From an uncultured Prevotella sp. (GTDB lineage Bacteria; Bacteroidota; Bacteroidia; Bacteroidales; Bacteroidaceae), in contig CAMAGM010000011.1 in the NCBI GenBank assembly GCA_945833995.1, positions 1-36,063 on the forward strand: a stretch of 36,063 nt of DNA, written 5' to 3'. Of the stretch, positions 25,878 to 34,484 are shown in pieces. Under the pieces are notes generated by a model that did no database searches, was not told where the DNA came from, and worked only from the letters and a program-made list of their open reading frames with translations. The position numbers and the translations under genes were made by a program. The first letter of the stretch is position 1. Each line of letters begins with the position of its first letter.

Positions 25878-27146
25878 ATGAAATACAATTACTTTAAAGG
25901 ATTCATGACTCTTGTCACCACTTGCATGATGACATTTACAACAACGGCACATGCCCAAAAATATGTGGGTGGTGACATCTCCGCCTTGCCTACCAACGAG
26001 CTAAAATCACCAACTTATTACGACAAGCATGGCAATACTGTGTCTGACCCTCTCGACATTTTCAAGTCGGAAGAAATGAACGCGATGCGCGTGAGGTTAT
26101 TCGTAAAGCCCACCGACTTTCCAAACAATGACCCTTTCGCGTGTCAAGATCTCGATTATGTAAAGAGTCTTGGGAAGCGAATCAAGGATGCCGGTTTTAA
26201 ACTTATGCTCGACTTCCACTACTCCGACACATGGGCAGACCCTGCCAAACAATGGACTCCCAAAGCATGGGAGAATCTCACCGATGAGGAACTCTACCAG
26301 AAAATATACGAATATACGAAGGATGCTCTCCTGCAATTGAAATCAGCTGGGGCTGAGCCTGATTTCATACAAACTGGTAATGAGATAAGCTACGGAATGC
26401 TTTGGGGAAAGGAAGGCAGCAACAACCTTAAGAAATGCTTTATGGGCAGCACTGCAAACTGGAGCCGATTCACTACCCTACTCTCTGAAGCAGGCAAAGC
26501 ATGTAGAGAGGTTTGCCCCAACGCCAAAATCGTTCTTCACACTGAAAGAGCTGCACAAACAAATGTGCTGACCAACTTCTACGACAAGATGAAAGATGCC
26601 AATATTGATTATGACATAATAGGACTAAGCTACTATCCTATATGGCACAACAATATTGCCACACTTGAAACAGCCATTAATACCCTTGAGACACGTTATA
26701 CAGACAAGGATATAATGATAGTTGAGGTTGGTGCCGCATATAGTTGGCTACCAGGCGATAAGGATTACACTCCGGATTATGCAACAACAGAGAACGGACA
26801 AAAACAATTCACCGATGACCTGATAGCGATGCTTAATAAGCACAACAAAGTTACTGGGCTTTTCTGGTGGTGGATGGACTACAACGCGTATCCATGGGAT
26901 ACTACGAGAATGGACGACTGGTGGTATGCTCCGCTTATCGACAGCAATACCGGAAAACCTCTTGCGGCAATGTCTTCACTAAAGAATTTCCTTGATGGGT
27001 CAACTGACATTCGTCATTCCATCGTTGACAAAATCGACGATAACGGGCAATGGTTTACTGTTAGCGGACAGCCAGCTGGACAAAATCCGACAAAGCCTGG
27101 GCTATATGTCAGGAATGGAAAGAAGAAGATTGTTGAAAGGAGATAA
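25878..27146 (+). CDS. GH53 endo-beta-1,4-galactanase
   Basis: A secreted 422-residue galactanase that cuts beta-1,4-galactan side chains of rhamnogalacturonan I. The signal peptide covers 1-26 (ending TAHAQ). YVGGDISALPTNE starts the mature barrel, MRVRLFVKP and LMLDFHYSDTWADPAKQ are family hallmarks, TGNEISYGMLWG holds the acid/base E169, and IVEVGAAYSW holds the nucleophile E283; FWWWMDYN is near the end of the barrel. The last 45 residues form a tail with GQWFTVSGQ ... KPGLYVRNGKKKIV, like the tails of CE8 and PL1 in this window, suggesting the same export route. It stands alone, with its own promoter and a strong terminator, 12 kb from the other pectin genes. Confidence 0.93.
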   Translation: MKYNYFKGFMTLVTTCMMTFTTTAHAQKYVGGDISALPTNELKSPTYYDKHGNTVSDPLDIFKSEEMNAMRVRLFVKPTDFPNNDPFACQDLDYVKSLGKRIKDAGFKLMLDFHYSDTWADPAKQWTPKAWENLTDEELYQKIYEYTKDALLQLKSAGAEPDFIQTGNEISYGMLWGKEGSNNLKKCFMGSTANWSRFTTLLSEAGKACREVCPNAKIVLHTERAAQTNVLTNFYDKMKDANIDYDIIGLSYYPIWHNNIATLETAINTLETRYTDKDIMIVEVGAAYSWLPGDKDYTPDYATTENGQKQFTDDLIAMLNKHNKVTGLFWWWMDYNAYPWDTTRMDDWWYAPLIDSNTGKPLAAMSSLKNFLDGSTDIRHSIVDKIDDNGQWFTVSGQPAGQNPTKPGLYVRNGKKKIVERR

Positions 27147-27159
27147 CAACAACTTAACT

Positions 27160-27195
27160 ACAGGGGCACCACTCATTATTAGAGGGTGCCCCTGT
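27160..27195. terminator. Strong bidirectional terminator
   Basis: ACAGGGGCACC (27160-27170) and GGTGCCCCTGT (27185-27195) form a perfect 11-bp G+C-rich stem, and the loop adds a CTC/GAG pairing. TTTG follows on the plus strand. It sits between the convergent GH53 and Crp/Fnr genes and can serve both. Confidence 0.8.
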
Positions 27196-27215
27196 TTGTA
27201 ATATCAGACTTTTGT

Positions 27216-27815
27216 TTATTTTTCGAGAAGTGCTGACGTTCGTACTCTGCTCAAGGTCTCTGGCGTCATCTGCAACAAGTTGGCTATGTAAACCAAAGGT
27301 GCGCGTAGTACCAACTGCGGCTGAAGCCTTACAAGTTTAGCATAGCGGTCCTGTGCTGACTCAAAACGGAGCATATCAGCATGTATCTGACTCTCAATGA
27401 GCGATTCCTCCAATATCTTACGATATAGGATTTGTATGTTGACACTCTTCATAGCCACTTGTTCAAGCAGCTTCCTTGGAATTGCATAAAGAACTGATGG
27501 TTCCAATGCCATTATCTGCAGTCTTGTCGGCTTTTCCATGAAAAGACTTTCTATACACATGACTATGCTGTTCTCCACTGCCATGTGCTCAGTCAGTTCC
27601 TTGCCATTCTTGAAATAGAACTGGCGAATGAGTCCTTTTGCTACCCAATAGATATTCTCGCAAGTCTCTCCCTCAGTAAGGATTTTCTCGTTCTTGGCGA
27701 ATTTCATCGGACGCAAAATGCTCTCAAGCACGTCAAGCTCGTCGTGAGTCATCGTGCTATATCTTCTTGCCAATTCTCTTGCCACGTCTCTTGTGGTCAA
27801 TGCTAAGTTTGCCAT
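27216..27815 (-). CDS. Crp/Fnr-family transcription regulator
   Basis: A 199-residue DNA-binding regulator. Residues about 20-130 form a cyclic-nucleotide-binding-like beta barrel (KILTEGETCENIYWVAKGLI, then ELTEHMAVENSIV), and about 165-195 is a winged helix-turn-helix (PLVYIANLLQMTPETLSRVR). The N-terminal Cys cluster of true FNR is absent, and the cAMP-contact residues are not recognisable, so the signal is unknown. Bacteroidetes carry many such proteins, often linked to redox or starvation responses. The ATG at 27815 is supported by a GGAGGA Shine-Dalgarno element 9 bases upstream, rare in this phylum. Confidence 0.85.
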   Translation of the reverse strand: MANLALTTRDVARELARRYSTMTHDELDVLESILRPMKFAKNEKILTEGETCENIYWVAKGLIRQFYFKNGKELTEHMAVENSIVMCIESLFMEKPTRLQIMALEPSVLYAIPRKLLEQVAMKSVNIQILYRKILEESLIESQIHADMLRFESAQDRYAKLVRLQPQLVLRAPLVYIANLLQMTPETLSRVRTSALLEK

Positions 27816-27824
27816 AGGTTTTGT

Positions 27825-27830
27825 TCCTCC
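27825..27830 (-). promoter_or_regulatory. Canonical Shine-Dalgarno site of the Crp/Fnr gene
   Basis: GGAGGA on the minus strand, 9 bases before the ATG. Other genes in the window mostly have A-rich, SD-less leaders, so this one stands out. Confidence 0.6.
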
Positions 27831-27851
27831 TATTATAGTAAGGGTTATTAT

Positions 27852-27880
27852 GTTATATATTTATATATGGTAATAGTCAA
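27852..27880 (-). promoter_or_regulatory. Sigma70-like promoter of the Crp/Fnr gene
   Basis: TTGACT (27880-27875) and TATAAC (27857-27852) are 17 bases apart on the minus strand, as in Escherichia coli promoters, and no TAnnTTTG box is present. The stretch is very AT-rich, so a chance match is possible. Confidence 0.35.
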
Positions 27881-27890
27881 TTCAAGTTTG

Positions 27891-29672
27891 TCAGTCGAGT
27901 TTCAGCACGGCGAGGAATGCCTTCTGAGGCACTTCCACATTGCCTATCTGCTTCATTCGCTTCTTTCCTTTCTTCTGCTTCTCAAGCAGCTTGCGCTTAC
28001 GACTGACGTCACCACCATAGCATTTTGCCGTCACATCCTTTCGGACACACTTGATTGTCTCCCTGGCAATGATCTTGGCACCGATGGCAGCCTGAATCGC
28101 TATGTCAAACTGTTGTCTCGGTATCAGTTCCTTCAACTTCTCACACATTCTTCTGCCAAATGTCACGGCATTGTCCTGATGTGTAAGTGTGGAAAGTGCA
28201 TCGACAGGCTCTCCGTTGAGCAGTATGTCGAGCTTTGCCAGTTTTGATGGACGGAAGCAGTCAATATGGTAGTCAAACGATGCATATCCCTTTGAGATGC
28301 TCTTCAACTTGTCGTAGAAGTCAATGACTATCTCGCCAAGAGGAAGCATAAAATGCAACTCCACACGGTTTCCACTCACATATTGCTGGTCAATCAGTTC
28401 TCCGCGCTTGTCAAGACACAAAGTCATGATAGGACCAATATAGTCTGCTGCCGTTATTATCGTTGCCCTGATGTAAGGCTCCTCGATATGGTCTATTAGA
28501 GTTTGCTCGGGCAGTCCTGATGGATTGTGAACCTCCTTCGAGTTGCCTTGCTTGTCATAACACATATACGACACGTTTGGCACTGTGGTGATTACATCCA
28601 TGTTGAACTCCCTGTCAAGTCGCTCCTGCACAATCTCCATGTGGAGAAGACCGAGGAATCCACATCGGAAACCGAAGCCAAGTGCAATGGACGACTCTGG
28701 CGAGAACGTCAACGACGCATCGTTTAGCTGCAATTTCTCAAGCGAGGCACGCAGGTTCTCATATTCTGAGGGGTCGATAGGATAGACACCCGCAAAGACC
28801 ATCGGCTTCACTTCCTGAAAACCTGATATCGCTTTCGTGCAAGGGCGTGCAATATGGGTGATAGTATCTCCCACCTTCACCTCCTTGCTGTCTTTAATAC
28901 CACTTATTATATAGCCAACATTTCCAGTTGATAGTTCCTTGCGTGGAATCATATCCATTTTCAGTACTCCTACCTCGTCGGCAACATATTCCATTCCCGT
29001 ATTGAAGAACTTTACCTTGTCTCCTTGACGGATGGTGCCGTTCTCTATCTTGAAATATGCTATTATACCACGGAATGAGTTGAACACAGAATCGAAAATC
29101 AAAGCCTGCAGAGGCTCGTCCTTGCTTCCTTCCGGATGTGGGATGCGCTCCACCACTGCATTCAAAATGTCTTCTACTCCCTCTCCCGTCTTACCGCTTG
29201 CGCGGATTATCTCGCTCCTGTCGCAACCTATGAGGTCGATTATCTCATCCTCAACCTCGTCTGGCATTGCGCTTGGCATGTCTATCTTGTTGATGACGGG
29301 AATAATCTCCAGGTTGTGGTCTATTGCCATATATAGGTTCGATATGGTCTGTGCCTGAACACCCTGTGTCGCATCAACAACAAGCAGCGCTCCCTCACAG
29401 GCAGCAATGCTTCGCGACACCTCGTATGAGAAATCAACGTGTCCCGGAGTGTCAATCAAGTTCAATGTATATGTTTTCCCATCATGGGCATATTCCATTT
29501 GTATTGCGTGACTCTTTATTGTAATACCTCTTTCGCGTTCAAGGTCCATGTCATCAAGCATCTGTCCTTCAGTCACTTGGATAGTGTTAGTGTACTCTAA
29601 CAGACGGTCAGCGAGCGTTGACTTGCCATGGTCAATGTGGGCTATGATACAAAAGTTTCTAATATTCTCCAT
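27891..29672 (-). CDS. lepA: Elongation factor 4 (LepA), ribosome back-translocase GTPase
   Basis: A 593-residue translational GTPase of normal family length, acting on ribosomes in the cytoplasm. G motifs: AHIDHGKST (11-19), [14 protein letters not shown] (74-78) and NKID (128-131). EF-G-like domains follow, and the LepA-specific C-terminal domain includes [20 protein letters not shown] close to the end. The start [18 protein letters not shown] is the usual one. It is transcribed alone from its own promoter, and 75 bases separate it from the Crp/Fnr gene downstream. Confidence 0.98.
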   Translation of the reverse strand: MENIRNFCIIAHIDHGKSTLADRLLEYTNTIQVTEGQMLDDMDLERERGITIKSHAIQMEYAHDGKTYTLNLIDTPGHVDFSYEVSRSIAACEGALLVVDATQGVQAQTISNLYMAIDHNLEIIPVINKIDMPSAMPDEVEDEIIDLIGCDRSEIIRASGKTGEGVEDILNAVVERIPHPEGSKDEPLQALIFDSVFNSFRGIIAYFKIENGTIRQGDKVKFFNTGMEYVADEVGVLKMDMIPRKELSTGNVGYIISGIKDSKEVKVGDTITHIARPCTKAISGFQEVKPMVFAGVYPIDPSEYENLRASLEKLQLNDASLTFSPESSIALGFGFRCGFLGLLHMEIVQERLDREFNMDVITTVPNVSYMCYDKQGNSKEVHNPSGLPEQTLIDHIEEPYIRATIITAADYIGPIMTLCLDKRGELIDQQYVSGNRVELHFMLPLGEIVIDFYDKLKSISKGYASFDYHIDCFRPSKLAKLDILLNGEPVDALSTLTHQDNAVTFGRRMCEKLKELIPRQQFDIAIQAAIGAKIIARETIKCVRKDVTAKCYGGDVSRKRKLLEKQKKGKKRMKQIGNVEVPQKAFLAVLKLD

Positions 29673-29694
29673 TACATGTCTCTCTTTGGGAGTG

Positions 29695-29725
29695 CAAAAT
29701 TAGTGCAATTTGCTCACATTTCAAA
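29695..29725 (-). promoter_or_regulatory. Promoter of lepA
   Basis: On the minus strand, TTTG (29725-29722) and TAATTTTG (29702-29695) are 19 bases apart, a full match to the Bacteroidetes consensus. The leader is about 20 bases. Confidence 0.75.
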
Positions 29726-29827
29726 ATTTTTTCGACAATATTTTTGTTAAGAAACTGTGTATTTGAGAGGTTTGGCAAGTTAAAAATGCTTAAACAGGCG
29801 AAATAGAGACTTTTCATCTGCGTTTTC

Positions 29828-29841
29828 ATGATATATATCAT
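29828..29841. promoter_or_regulatory. Palindromic operator candidate
   Basis: ATGATATATATCAT is a perfect 14-bp palindrome ending 10 bases before the -33 box of the lipoprotein gene. Its core TGAT-N4-ATCA matches the inner part of the FNR-type site TTGAT-N4-ATCAA. A chance AT-rich palindrome cannot be excluded. Confidence 0.35.
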
Positions 29842-29851
29842 CTCGATTTTG

Positions 29852-29882
29852 TTTGTTATATCAAAAATATGGAGTAATTTTG
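29852..29882 (+). promoter_or_regulatory. Promoter of the small lipoprotein gene
   Basis: TTTG (29852-29855) and TAATTTTG (29875-29882) are 19 bases apart, a full consensus match. The leader to the ATG at 29915 is about 28 bases. Confidence 0.75.
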
Positions 29883-29914
29883 CAGACGAAAATAAATGTT
29901 ATTAATATACAAAT

Positions 29915-30328
29915 ATGGACAAGAAGATTGTTTTAGCATCATTGGCAACTGTGTTTGTGCTCACTTGCACATCCATGCTTACCACTTCATGCCAGGAGTC
30001 ACTTGAGGAACGTTGCGCCCGCGAGTCAAAGGAGTTCAATGAAAAGAAATGTCCCGCCAAGGTGGCAGACGGTGTTATGTTGGACAGCCTTGTTTTTGAG
30101 CGTGAGAGCCATACCCTTCATTATTACTATACGTTTAGCGGAATAGCAGACGACCCTAAGGCAATGGAGCAAATGAATCCACGTAAGATTCTCATCGACG
30201 AGGTGAGAAACTCAACAAGCATCAAGACATACAAAGACGCAAAATACAAATTCCATTACACATACCATTCCGCATCAAGAAAAACAATACTTGCCGATGT
30301 CATTGTAACGGAAAAAGACTACAAGTGA
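29915..30328 (+). CDS. Small putative lipoprotein, unknown function
   Basis: I do not recognise this 137-residue protein. It has a hydrophobic N-terminus (about 5-24) ending in MLTTSC, where C26 could be lipidated. After this comes a charged segment (ESLEERCARESKEFNEKK) and then a mixed alpha/beta part with DSLVFERESHTLHYYYTFSG and an ending of LADVIVTEKDYK. The two extra cysteines (in ERCARE and KKCPAK) might form a disulfide. It is a single gene between the divergent lepA and the convergent yebC, with a strong promoter of its own and a palindrome upstream of it, so it is probably well expressed and perhaps regulated. Confidence 0.75.
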   Translation: MDKKIVLASLATVFVLTCTSMLTTSCQESLEERCARESKEFNEKKCPAKVADGVMLDSLVFERESHTLHYYYTFSGIADDPKAMEQMNPRKILIDEVRNSTSIKTYKDAKYKFHYTYHSASRKTILADVIVTEKDYK

Positions 30329-30455
30329 ATTAAGAATTAAAAATTAAGGATTAAGAATTATGTGAAACAGTATGGAGGCATGAATTTCCTCGTCACACAT
30401 ACTTTCTTAATCCTTAATTTTAATTCTTAATTGTTAATTCTTAATCCTTAATTCT
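30328..30455. repeat. AT-rich inverted repeat between convergent genes
   Basis: The left arm (30328-30357) and right arm (30404-30432) are inverted copies of about 30 bases built from TTAAGAATTAAAAATTAAGG, differing by one base deletion. Part of the right arm recurs directly at 30431-30455. The 46-base loop carries further pairings (TATGTG with CACATA, GAGG with CCTC). It starts at the lipoprotein stop codon and ends at the yebC stop, so it could terminate both transcripts. Similar repeats are, to my knowledge, common in intergenic DNA of this group. Confidence 0.65.
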
Positions 30456-31182
30456 ACTCTTCCGGTTTCATGTTCGTATAGACATTCTGAACATCCTCGT
30501 CATCTTCGAGCAGGTCAACCATCTTGTCAATGCTCTCGCGCTGCTCTGGTGTCACTTCCTTCAAGTCGTTAGGGATGCGGGTGAACTCAGCTCCTGTAAC
30601 CTCGAAGCCATTGCTCTCGAGATATTTCTGAATCTCACTGAAACTTGTAGGCTCACCATAGATAGTGATTTCGTTTGCCTCGTCGTCAACATCAAACTCG
30701 TCGTCAACACCGAGGTCGATAAGCTCGAGAATGAGGTCGTCCATGTCAAGGCCATCCTTCTTCTTGAATGTGAACACACACTTGTGGTCGAAGAGGAACG
30801 ACAGTGAGCCCTGTGTTCCGAGGTTTCCGCTGAACTTGTTGAACACGGCACGGACATTTGCCACCGTACGGGTATTGTTGTCTGTGGCGGCATCAACGAA
30901 TATTGCAACTCCGTGTGGGCCATATCCCTCGTATGTAACCTCCTTGAAGTCCTTCTGGTCTTTACCCATCGCGTTCTTAATGGCACGCTCTACGTTGGAG
31001 AGTGGCATGTTCTCGCGCTTTGCTGTCTGGATTACGGCACGCAAATGCGGATTATTCTCAGGGTCTGGACCTCCTGCCTTTACTGCGATGGCAATCTGCT
31101 TGCCGATTTTTGTAAACGTGCGGGCCATGTGTCCCCATCTCTTCAGCTTCGTAGCTTTACGATATTCAAATGCTCTTCCCAT
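30454..31182 (-). CDS. yebC: YebC/TACO1-family protein
   Basis: A 242-residue cytoplasmic protein of the YebC/TACO1 family, which has been linked both to transcription regulation and to translation of proline-rich stretches. The start MGRAFEYRKATKLKRWGHMA and the blocks IAVKAGGPDPENNPHLR, NMPLSNVERAIKNA, YEGYGPHGVAIFVDAATDN and NRTVANVRA-like NTRTVANVRAVF are all present, and length is normal. The C-terminus is acidic (DLLEDDEDVQNVYTNM). It lies 65 bases downstream of pheT on the same strand and may share its transcript. Confidence 0.95.
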   Translation of the reverse strand: MGRAFEYRKATKLKRWGHMARTFTKIGKQIAIAVKAGGPDPENNPHLRAVIQTAKRENMPLSNVERAIKNAMGKDQKDFKEVTYEGYGPHGVAIFVDAATDNNTRTVANVRAVFNKFSGNLGTQGSLSFLFDHKCVFTFKKKDGLDMDDLILELIDLGVDDEFDVDDEANEITIYGEPTSFSEIQKYLESNGFEVTGAEFTRIPNDLKEVTPEQRESIDKMVDLLEDDEDVQNVYTNMKPEE

Positions 31183-31199
31183 TGGATTATATTTTTAAA

Positions 31200-31247
31200 A
31201 TCTTTAATTTTTCAATCTTTCAATTGTTCAATCTTTCAATCTTTCTA
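31200..31247. repeat. Degenerate TTTCAATC tandem repeat
   Basis: The pheT-yebC spacer holds about four copies of TTCAATC(T), partly broken by CAATTG. No promoter box is seen for yebC. Confidence 0.45.
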
Positions 31248-33710
31248 CTATCTCAGTTCTGCACCAAGCTTGTTCTTCAGGTTTGCAGTCAACTTAGACA
31301 TTATAGCCTCAATCTGCTTGTCGTTTAGTGTCTTTGTCTCGTCCTGAAGGATGAAGTTAACCGCATAGCTCTTCTTGCCTTCTGGAAGATTCTTGCCCTC
31401 ATAAACGTCGAACAACTCAACGCTCTTGAGCAGTTTCTTCTCTGTCTGACGTGCGGTCTGCTCAATCTCAGCAAACTCTACCTTCTCGTCAACCAACAAG
31501 GCAAGGTCGCGGCTGACAGCTGGATACTTGCTAATTTCTGAATAGAGAATCTCGTTCTTGCGTACTGCCTTCATCAGTGCAGTCCAGTTAAGCTCAGCAT
31601 AATAAACTGGGCGGTCAATATCAGCGGCTTTCAGTACCTTCTTCGACAGTATTCCCATCTCCAGAAGCTGCTTGCCTCCACGATTCTCAACTGAGAGACC
31701 TGCCATAAAGATGTCGTTTTGGCTCTTCTTGCGTACAGTGGCACCCTGATTCAAACCTATGCGGCTGAGAATGTTCTCCACGTATGCCTCCAGTTCATAG
31801 AATGAGCTGTCCTCGTCTGGGTGAGCCCATGAGCCCTCAACACGCTTGCCTGTCACCCAAAGTCCCAGATGGTACTGCTCGTTGTAGGCAGCCATTGGGT
31901 TCTCATCGTTCTTCTTCTCTGGGTCGAAACGATATACATTGCCAAACTCGAAGAAACGCAGGTTTCCGTTCTTGCGCTTGGCGTTGTGCTCTATGCTCTC
32001 AAGACCACCAAAGAGCAATGTCTGGCGCATCACACTGAGGTCGGAGCTGAGCGGATTCATAATCTTAACCGAATTCTCAGTAGGCCAAGCGTTGCGGCTG
32101 TCATAGTATGCTCCGCGTGTCAGCGAGTTGTTGAGAATCTCGTTGAAACCGCTTCCTACCAACTGCTCTCCTACTATGTTTGCAAGCTTATGCTTCCTGT
32201 CCTCCTCTCCTTTTATAACAAGGCAGCTTTTCAGCTGTGTCGGAATCTCGATGTTGTTGTAGCCATAGATGCGTAGAATGTCCTCTACAACATCGCATGG
32301 ACGCTGCACGTCAACCCTATATGCCGGAACGTCGATGTCGAGTCCATTGCTGTCCTCTGCCGTTATTCTCATCTCCAATGAGTTGCAGATGTTCTTTATC
32401 GTTTCTGGCTCAAGATTTTTGCCTATGAGATTGTTCACATAGTCATACTCAAGACGTACCTTGGCATCCTCTATTGGCTGTGGATAAACGTCGCGGATCT
32501 CCATTGCCACCTTACCTCCTGCCAACTCCTTGCAGAGTATAGCAGCCTGCTTCAAGGCGTAGATTGTCGCATTTGGGTCAACGCCTCTCTCGAAACGGAA
32601 TGAGGAGTCGGTGCTAAGGCCATGGCGACGGGCGCTCTTGCGCACCCATGTAGGATGGAAATATGCGCTCTCCAACACCACGTCCTTTGTCGTATCATAA
32701 GTACCACTACCCTTTCCTCCGAAAATACCTGCTATGCACATTGGCTCCTCTGCATTGCAGATGCTGAGGTCGTGTGTGCCAAGAGTGTGCTCCACGCCAT
32801 CGAGTGTGACGAACTTTGTTCCCTCTGGCTGAGTGCGTACGACTATCTTATGTCCCTTCACCATATCGGCATCGAAACAGTGCATAGGTTGTCCGTATGC
32901 CATCATCACATAGTTCGTGATATCCACTATATTATTAATAGGACGCAAGCCTATCACCCTTAGCTTGTTCTTCAGCCATTCTGGGCTCTCCTTCACGTCG
33001 CAGCCCTTGATGCTTACGCAGGCATAACGGCGGCACGCCTCAGTGTTCTCAATCTCAACCTCTATTGGCAACTCGTTGCTGTCAACGCTGTATGCGCTAC
33101 AGTCAGGACGGTGGAGGCTTGTCTTGTAGCCATTCTGCACGAGCCATGCGTAAAGGTCGCGTGCCACTCCCCAGTGCGACAAGGCGTCGGCGCGGTTGGC
33201 AGTGATGTCAACCTCAATCAGCCAGTCGCTCTCCAGGTTGTAGTATTCTGCGGCAGGTTGTCCTACGGGGGCATCCTCTGGCAACACGATTATTCCGTCA
33301 TGGCTTGTTCCGATGCCTATCTCGTCCTCGGCACAAATCATACCGCAACTCTCCACGCCACGAAGTTTCGATTTCTTTATGACAAATTCCTTGTCGCCAT
33401 CGTAGAGCACACAGCCCAAATCAGCGACAATCACTTTCTGTCCAGCTGCCACATTAGGTGCTCCGCATACAATTTGTGAAGGATTTTCGTGTCCCAAGTC
33501 AACTGTTGTCACATGGAGGTGGTCGGAGTTGGGATGCATCTCGCAAGTAAGCACCTTGCCTACATAGAGTCCCTTCAGACCGCCCTTAACACTCTGCACT
33601 TCCTCAAGTGCATCAACTTCAAGTCCTGTTGATGTCAGTGCGTCACACACCTCCTGTGGTGTAAGGTCGAAATCAACGTACTCTTTCAACCATTTGTATG
33701 AAATATTCAT
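31248..33710 (-). CDS. pheT: Phenylalanine-tRNA ligase beta subunit
   Basis: An 820-residue subunit of the alpha2-beta2 phenylalanyl-tRNA synthetase. From N to C: the ISYKWLKEYVDFDLTPQEV start, an EMAP/tRNA-binding domain (about 40-155, GLYVGKVLTCEMHPNSDHLH), B3/B4 editing domain (RAYACV-like RRYACVSIKG, NNIVDITNYVMMAYGQPMHC), B5 domain (about 405-480), the catalytic-like core (about 490-700) and the C-terminal FDX-ACB anticodon-binding domain (SKYPAVSRDLALLVDE ... LKNKLGAELR). Length and order are normal. Its own promoter lies upstream; pheS is not in the window. Confidence 0.97.
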   Translation of the reverse strand: MNISYKWLKEYVDFDLTPQEVCDALTSTGLEVDALEEVQSVKGGLKGLYVGKVLTCEMHPNSDHLHVTTVDLGHENPSQIVCGAPNVAAGQKVIVADLGCVLYDGDKEFVIKKSKLRGVESCGMICAEDEIGIGTSHDGIIVLPEDAPVGQPAAEYYNLESDWLIEVDITANRADALSHWGVARDLYAWLVQNGYKTSLHRPDCSAYSVDSNELPIEVEIENTEACRRYACVSIKGCDVKESPEWLKNKLRVIGLRPINNIVDITNYVMMAYGQPMHCFDADMVKGHKIVVRTQPEGTKFVTLDGVEHTLGTHDLSICNAEEPMCIAGIFGGKGSGTYDTTKDVVLESAYFHPTWVRKSARRHGLSTDSSFRFERGVDPNATIYALKQAAILCKELAGGKVAMEIRDVYPQPIEDAKVRLEYDYVNNLIGKNLEPETIKNICNSLEMRITAEDSNGLDIDVPAYRVDVQRPCDVVEDILRIYGYNNIEIPTQLKSCLVIKGEEDRKHKLANIVGEQLVGSGFNEILNNSLTRGAYYDSRNAWPTENSVKIMNPLSSDLSVMRQTLLFGGLESIEHNAKRKNGNLRFFEFGNVYRFDPEKKNDENPMAAYNEQYHLGLWVTGKRVEGSWAHPDEDSSFYELEAYVENILSRIGLNQGATVRKKSQNDIFMAGLSVENRGGKQLLEMGILSKKVLKAADIDRPVYYAELNWTALMKAVRKNEILYSEISKYPAVSRDLALLVDEKVEFAEIEQTARQTEKKLLKSVELFDVYEGKNLPEGKKSYAVNFILQDETKTLNDKQIEAIMSKLTANLKNKLGAELR

Positions 33711-33743
33711 TATTCTATAATTTTATGTCTTCAAAATTCGGCG

Positions 33744-33775
33744 CAAAAATAATAAAATTTCGTCATTTATGCAAA
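33744..33775 (-). promoter_or_regulatory. Promoter of pheT
   Basis: On the minus strand, TTTG (33775-33772) and TATTTTTG (33751-33744) are 20 bases apart. The leader to the ATG at 33710 is about 30 bases. Confidence 0.7.
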
Positions 33776-33880
33776 TTTTTTGGCGCTTTCTTGATATTCT
33801 TCATGATGAAACTTCATATTTTTCTCATCTGTTATATAAAATAAGGTATAAAAGACAAGTCCATTTTCGTGGAAAAACAT

Positions 33881-33888
33881 TATCTTTG
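33881..33888 (+). promoter_or_regulatory. -7 box of the ECF sigma operon
   Basis: TATCTTTG fits TAnnTTTG. No TTTG stands at the usual -33 spacing. The leader to the start at 33984 would be about 90 bases. The box lies directly before the GTG at 33891, arguing against that codon as a start. Confidence 0.5.
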
Positions 33889-33983
33889 CAGTGCTTTTAA
33901 TATTTTTTTTGGTTTTGAGTGTAGTTTTTCACCCATACCTTGAGTCAAATAGTCGTAACGATAAAGAAACAACTTATTCAACA

Positions 33984-34460
33984 ATGGAAACAAGTGAACA
34001 ACAATTCGCCCAACTGGTGAGGGAACAGAAGGCAACGATCTACACCGTTTGCTATATGTTCTCAAAAGACAACGACGAGGTCAGCGACCTGTTCCAGGAA
34101 ATACTCGTCAATCTCTGGAAGGGCTTCAGTTCTTTCGAAGGTAGGAGTGACATAAAGACATGGGTCTATCGTGTCAGCCTCAACACCTGCATCACCATCG
34201 ACAGGAAGAAGAAACGTCGCTCGAAGGCTGATAGGCTGACAATGGACATCAACCTCTATGAGGACAACGATGCCGACACCCGACAGGTGAAGATGCTCTA
34301 CGACCGCATAAGCAAACTTGGTGTCTTCGACCGTGCCATCATTCTGCTATGGCTTGAGGGCATACCATACGACGAGATTGGCGAGATAGTAGGAATATCC
34401 ACAAAGAACGTCTCCGTAAAGCTCGTCAGAATCAGAGAGGAACTAAAAAAAATGAAATGA
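33984..34460 (+). CDS. ECF-type RNA polymerase sigma factor
   Basis: A 158-residue group 4 sigma factor. Region 2 covers about 5-72 (DEVSDLFQEILVNLWKGF for core binding and -10 melting, then KTWVYRVSLNTCI). Region 4 covers about 105-155 (FDRAIILLWLEGIPYDEIGE, STKNVSVKLVRIREEL) with the helix-turn-helix. A frame from a GTG at 33891 would add 31 residues of unlike sequence; the ATG at 33984 gives the usual N-terminus METSEQQFAQLVREQ. The next gene, 24 bases on, codes for a membrane protein that may control it. Confidence 0.9.
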   Translation: METSEQQFAQLVREQKATIYTVCYMFSKDNDEVSDLFQEILVNLWKGFSSFEGRSDIKTWVYRVSLNTCITIDRKKKRRSKADRLTMDINLYEDNDADTRQVKMLYDRISKLGVFDRAIILLWLEGIPYDEIGEIVGISTKNVSVKLVRIREELKKMK

Positions 34461-34484
34461 TAACCTTAAAGATATATATATAAT

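Noticed and set aside
33800..33810. TTCATGATGAA palindrome between pheT and the sigma operon
   Set aside because: Short, AT-rich, and not placed at a fixed distance from either promoter; too weak to call an operator.
33891..33983. GTG-initiated N-terminal extension of the ECF sigma factor
   Set aside because: The codon is at the expected transcription start, and the added 31 residues are hydrophobic and unlike the family.
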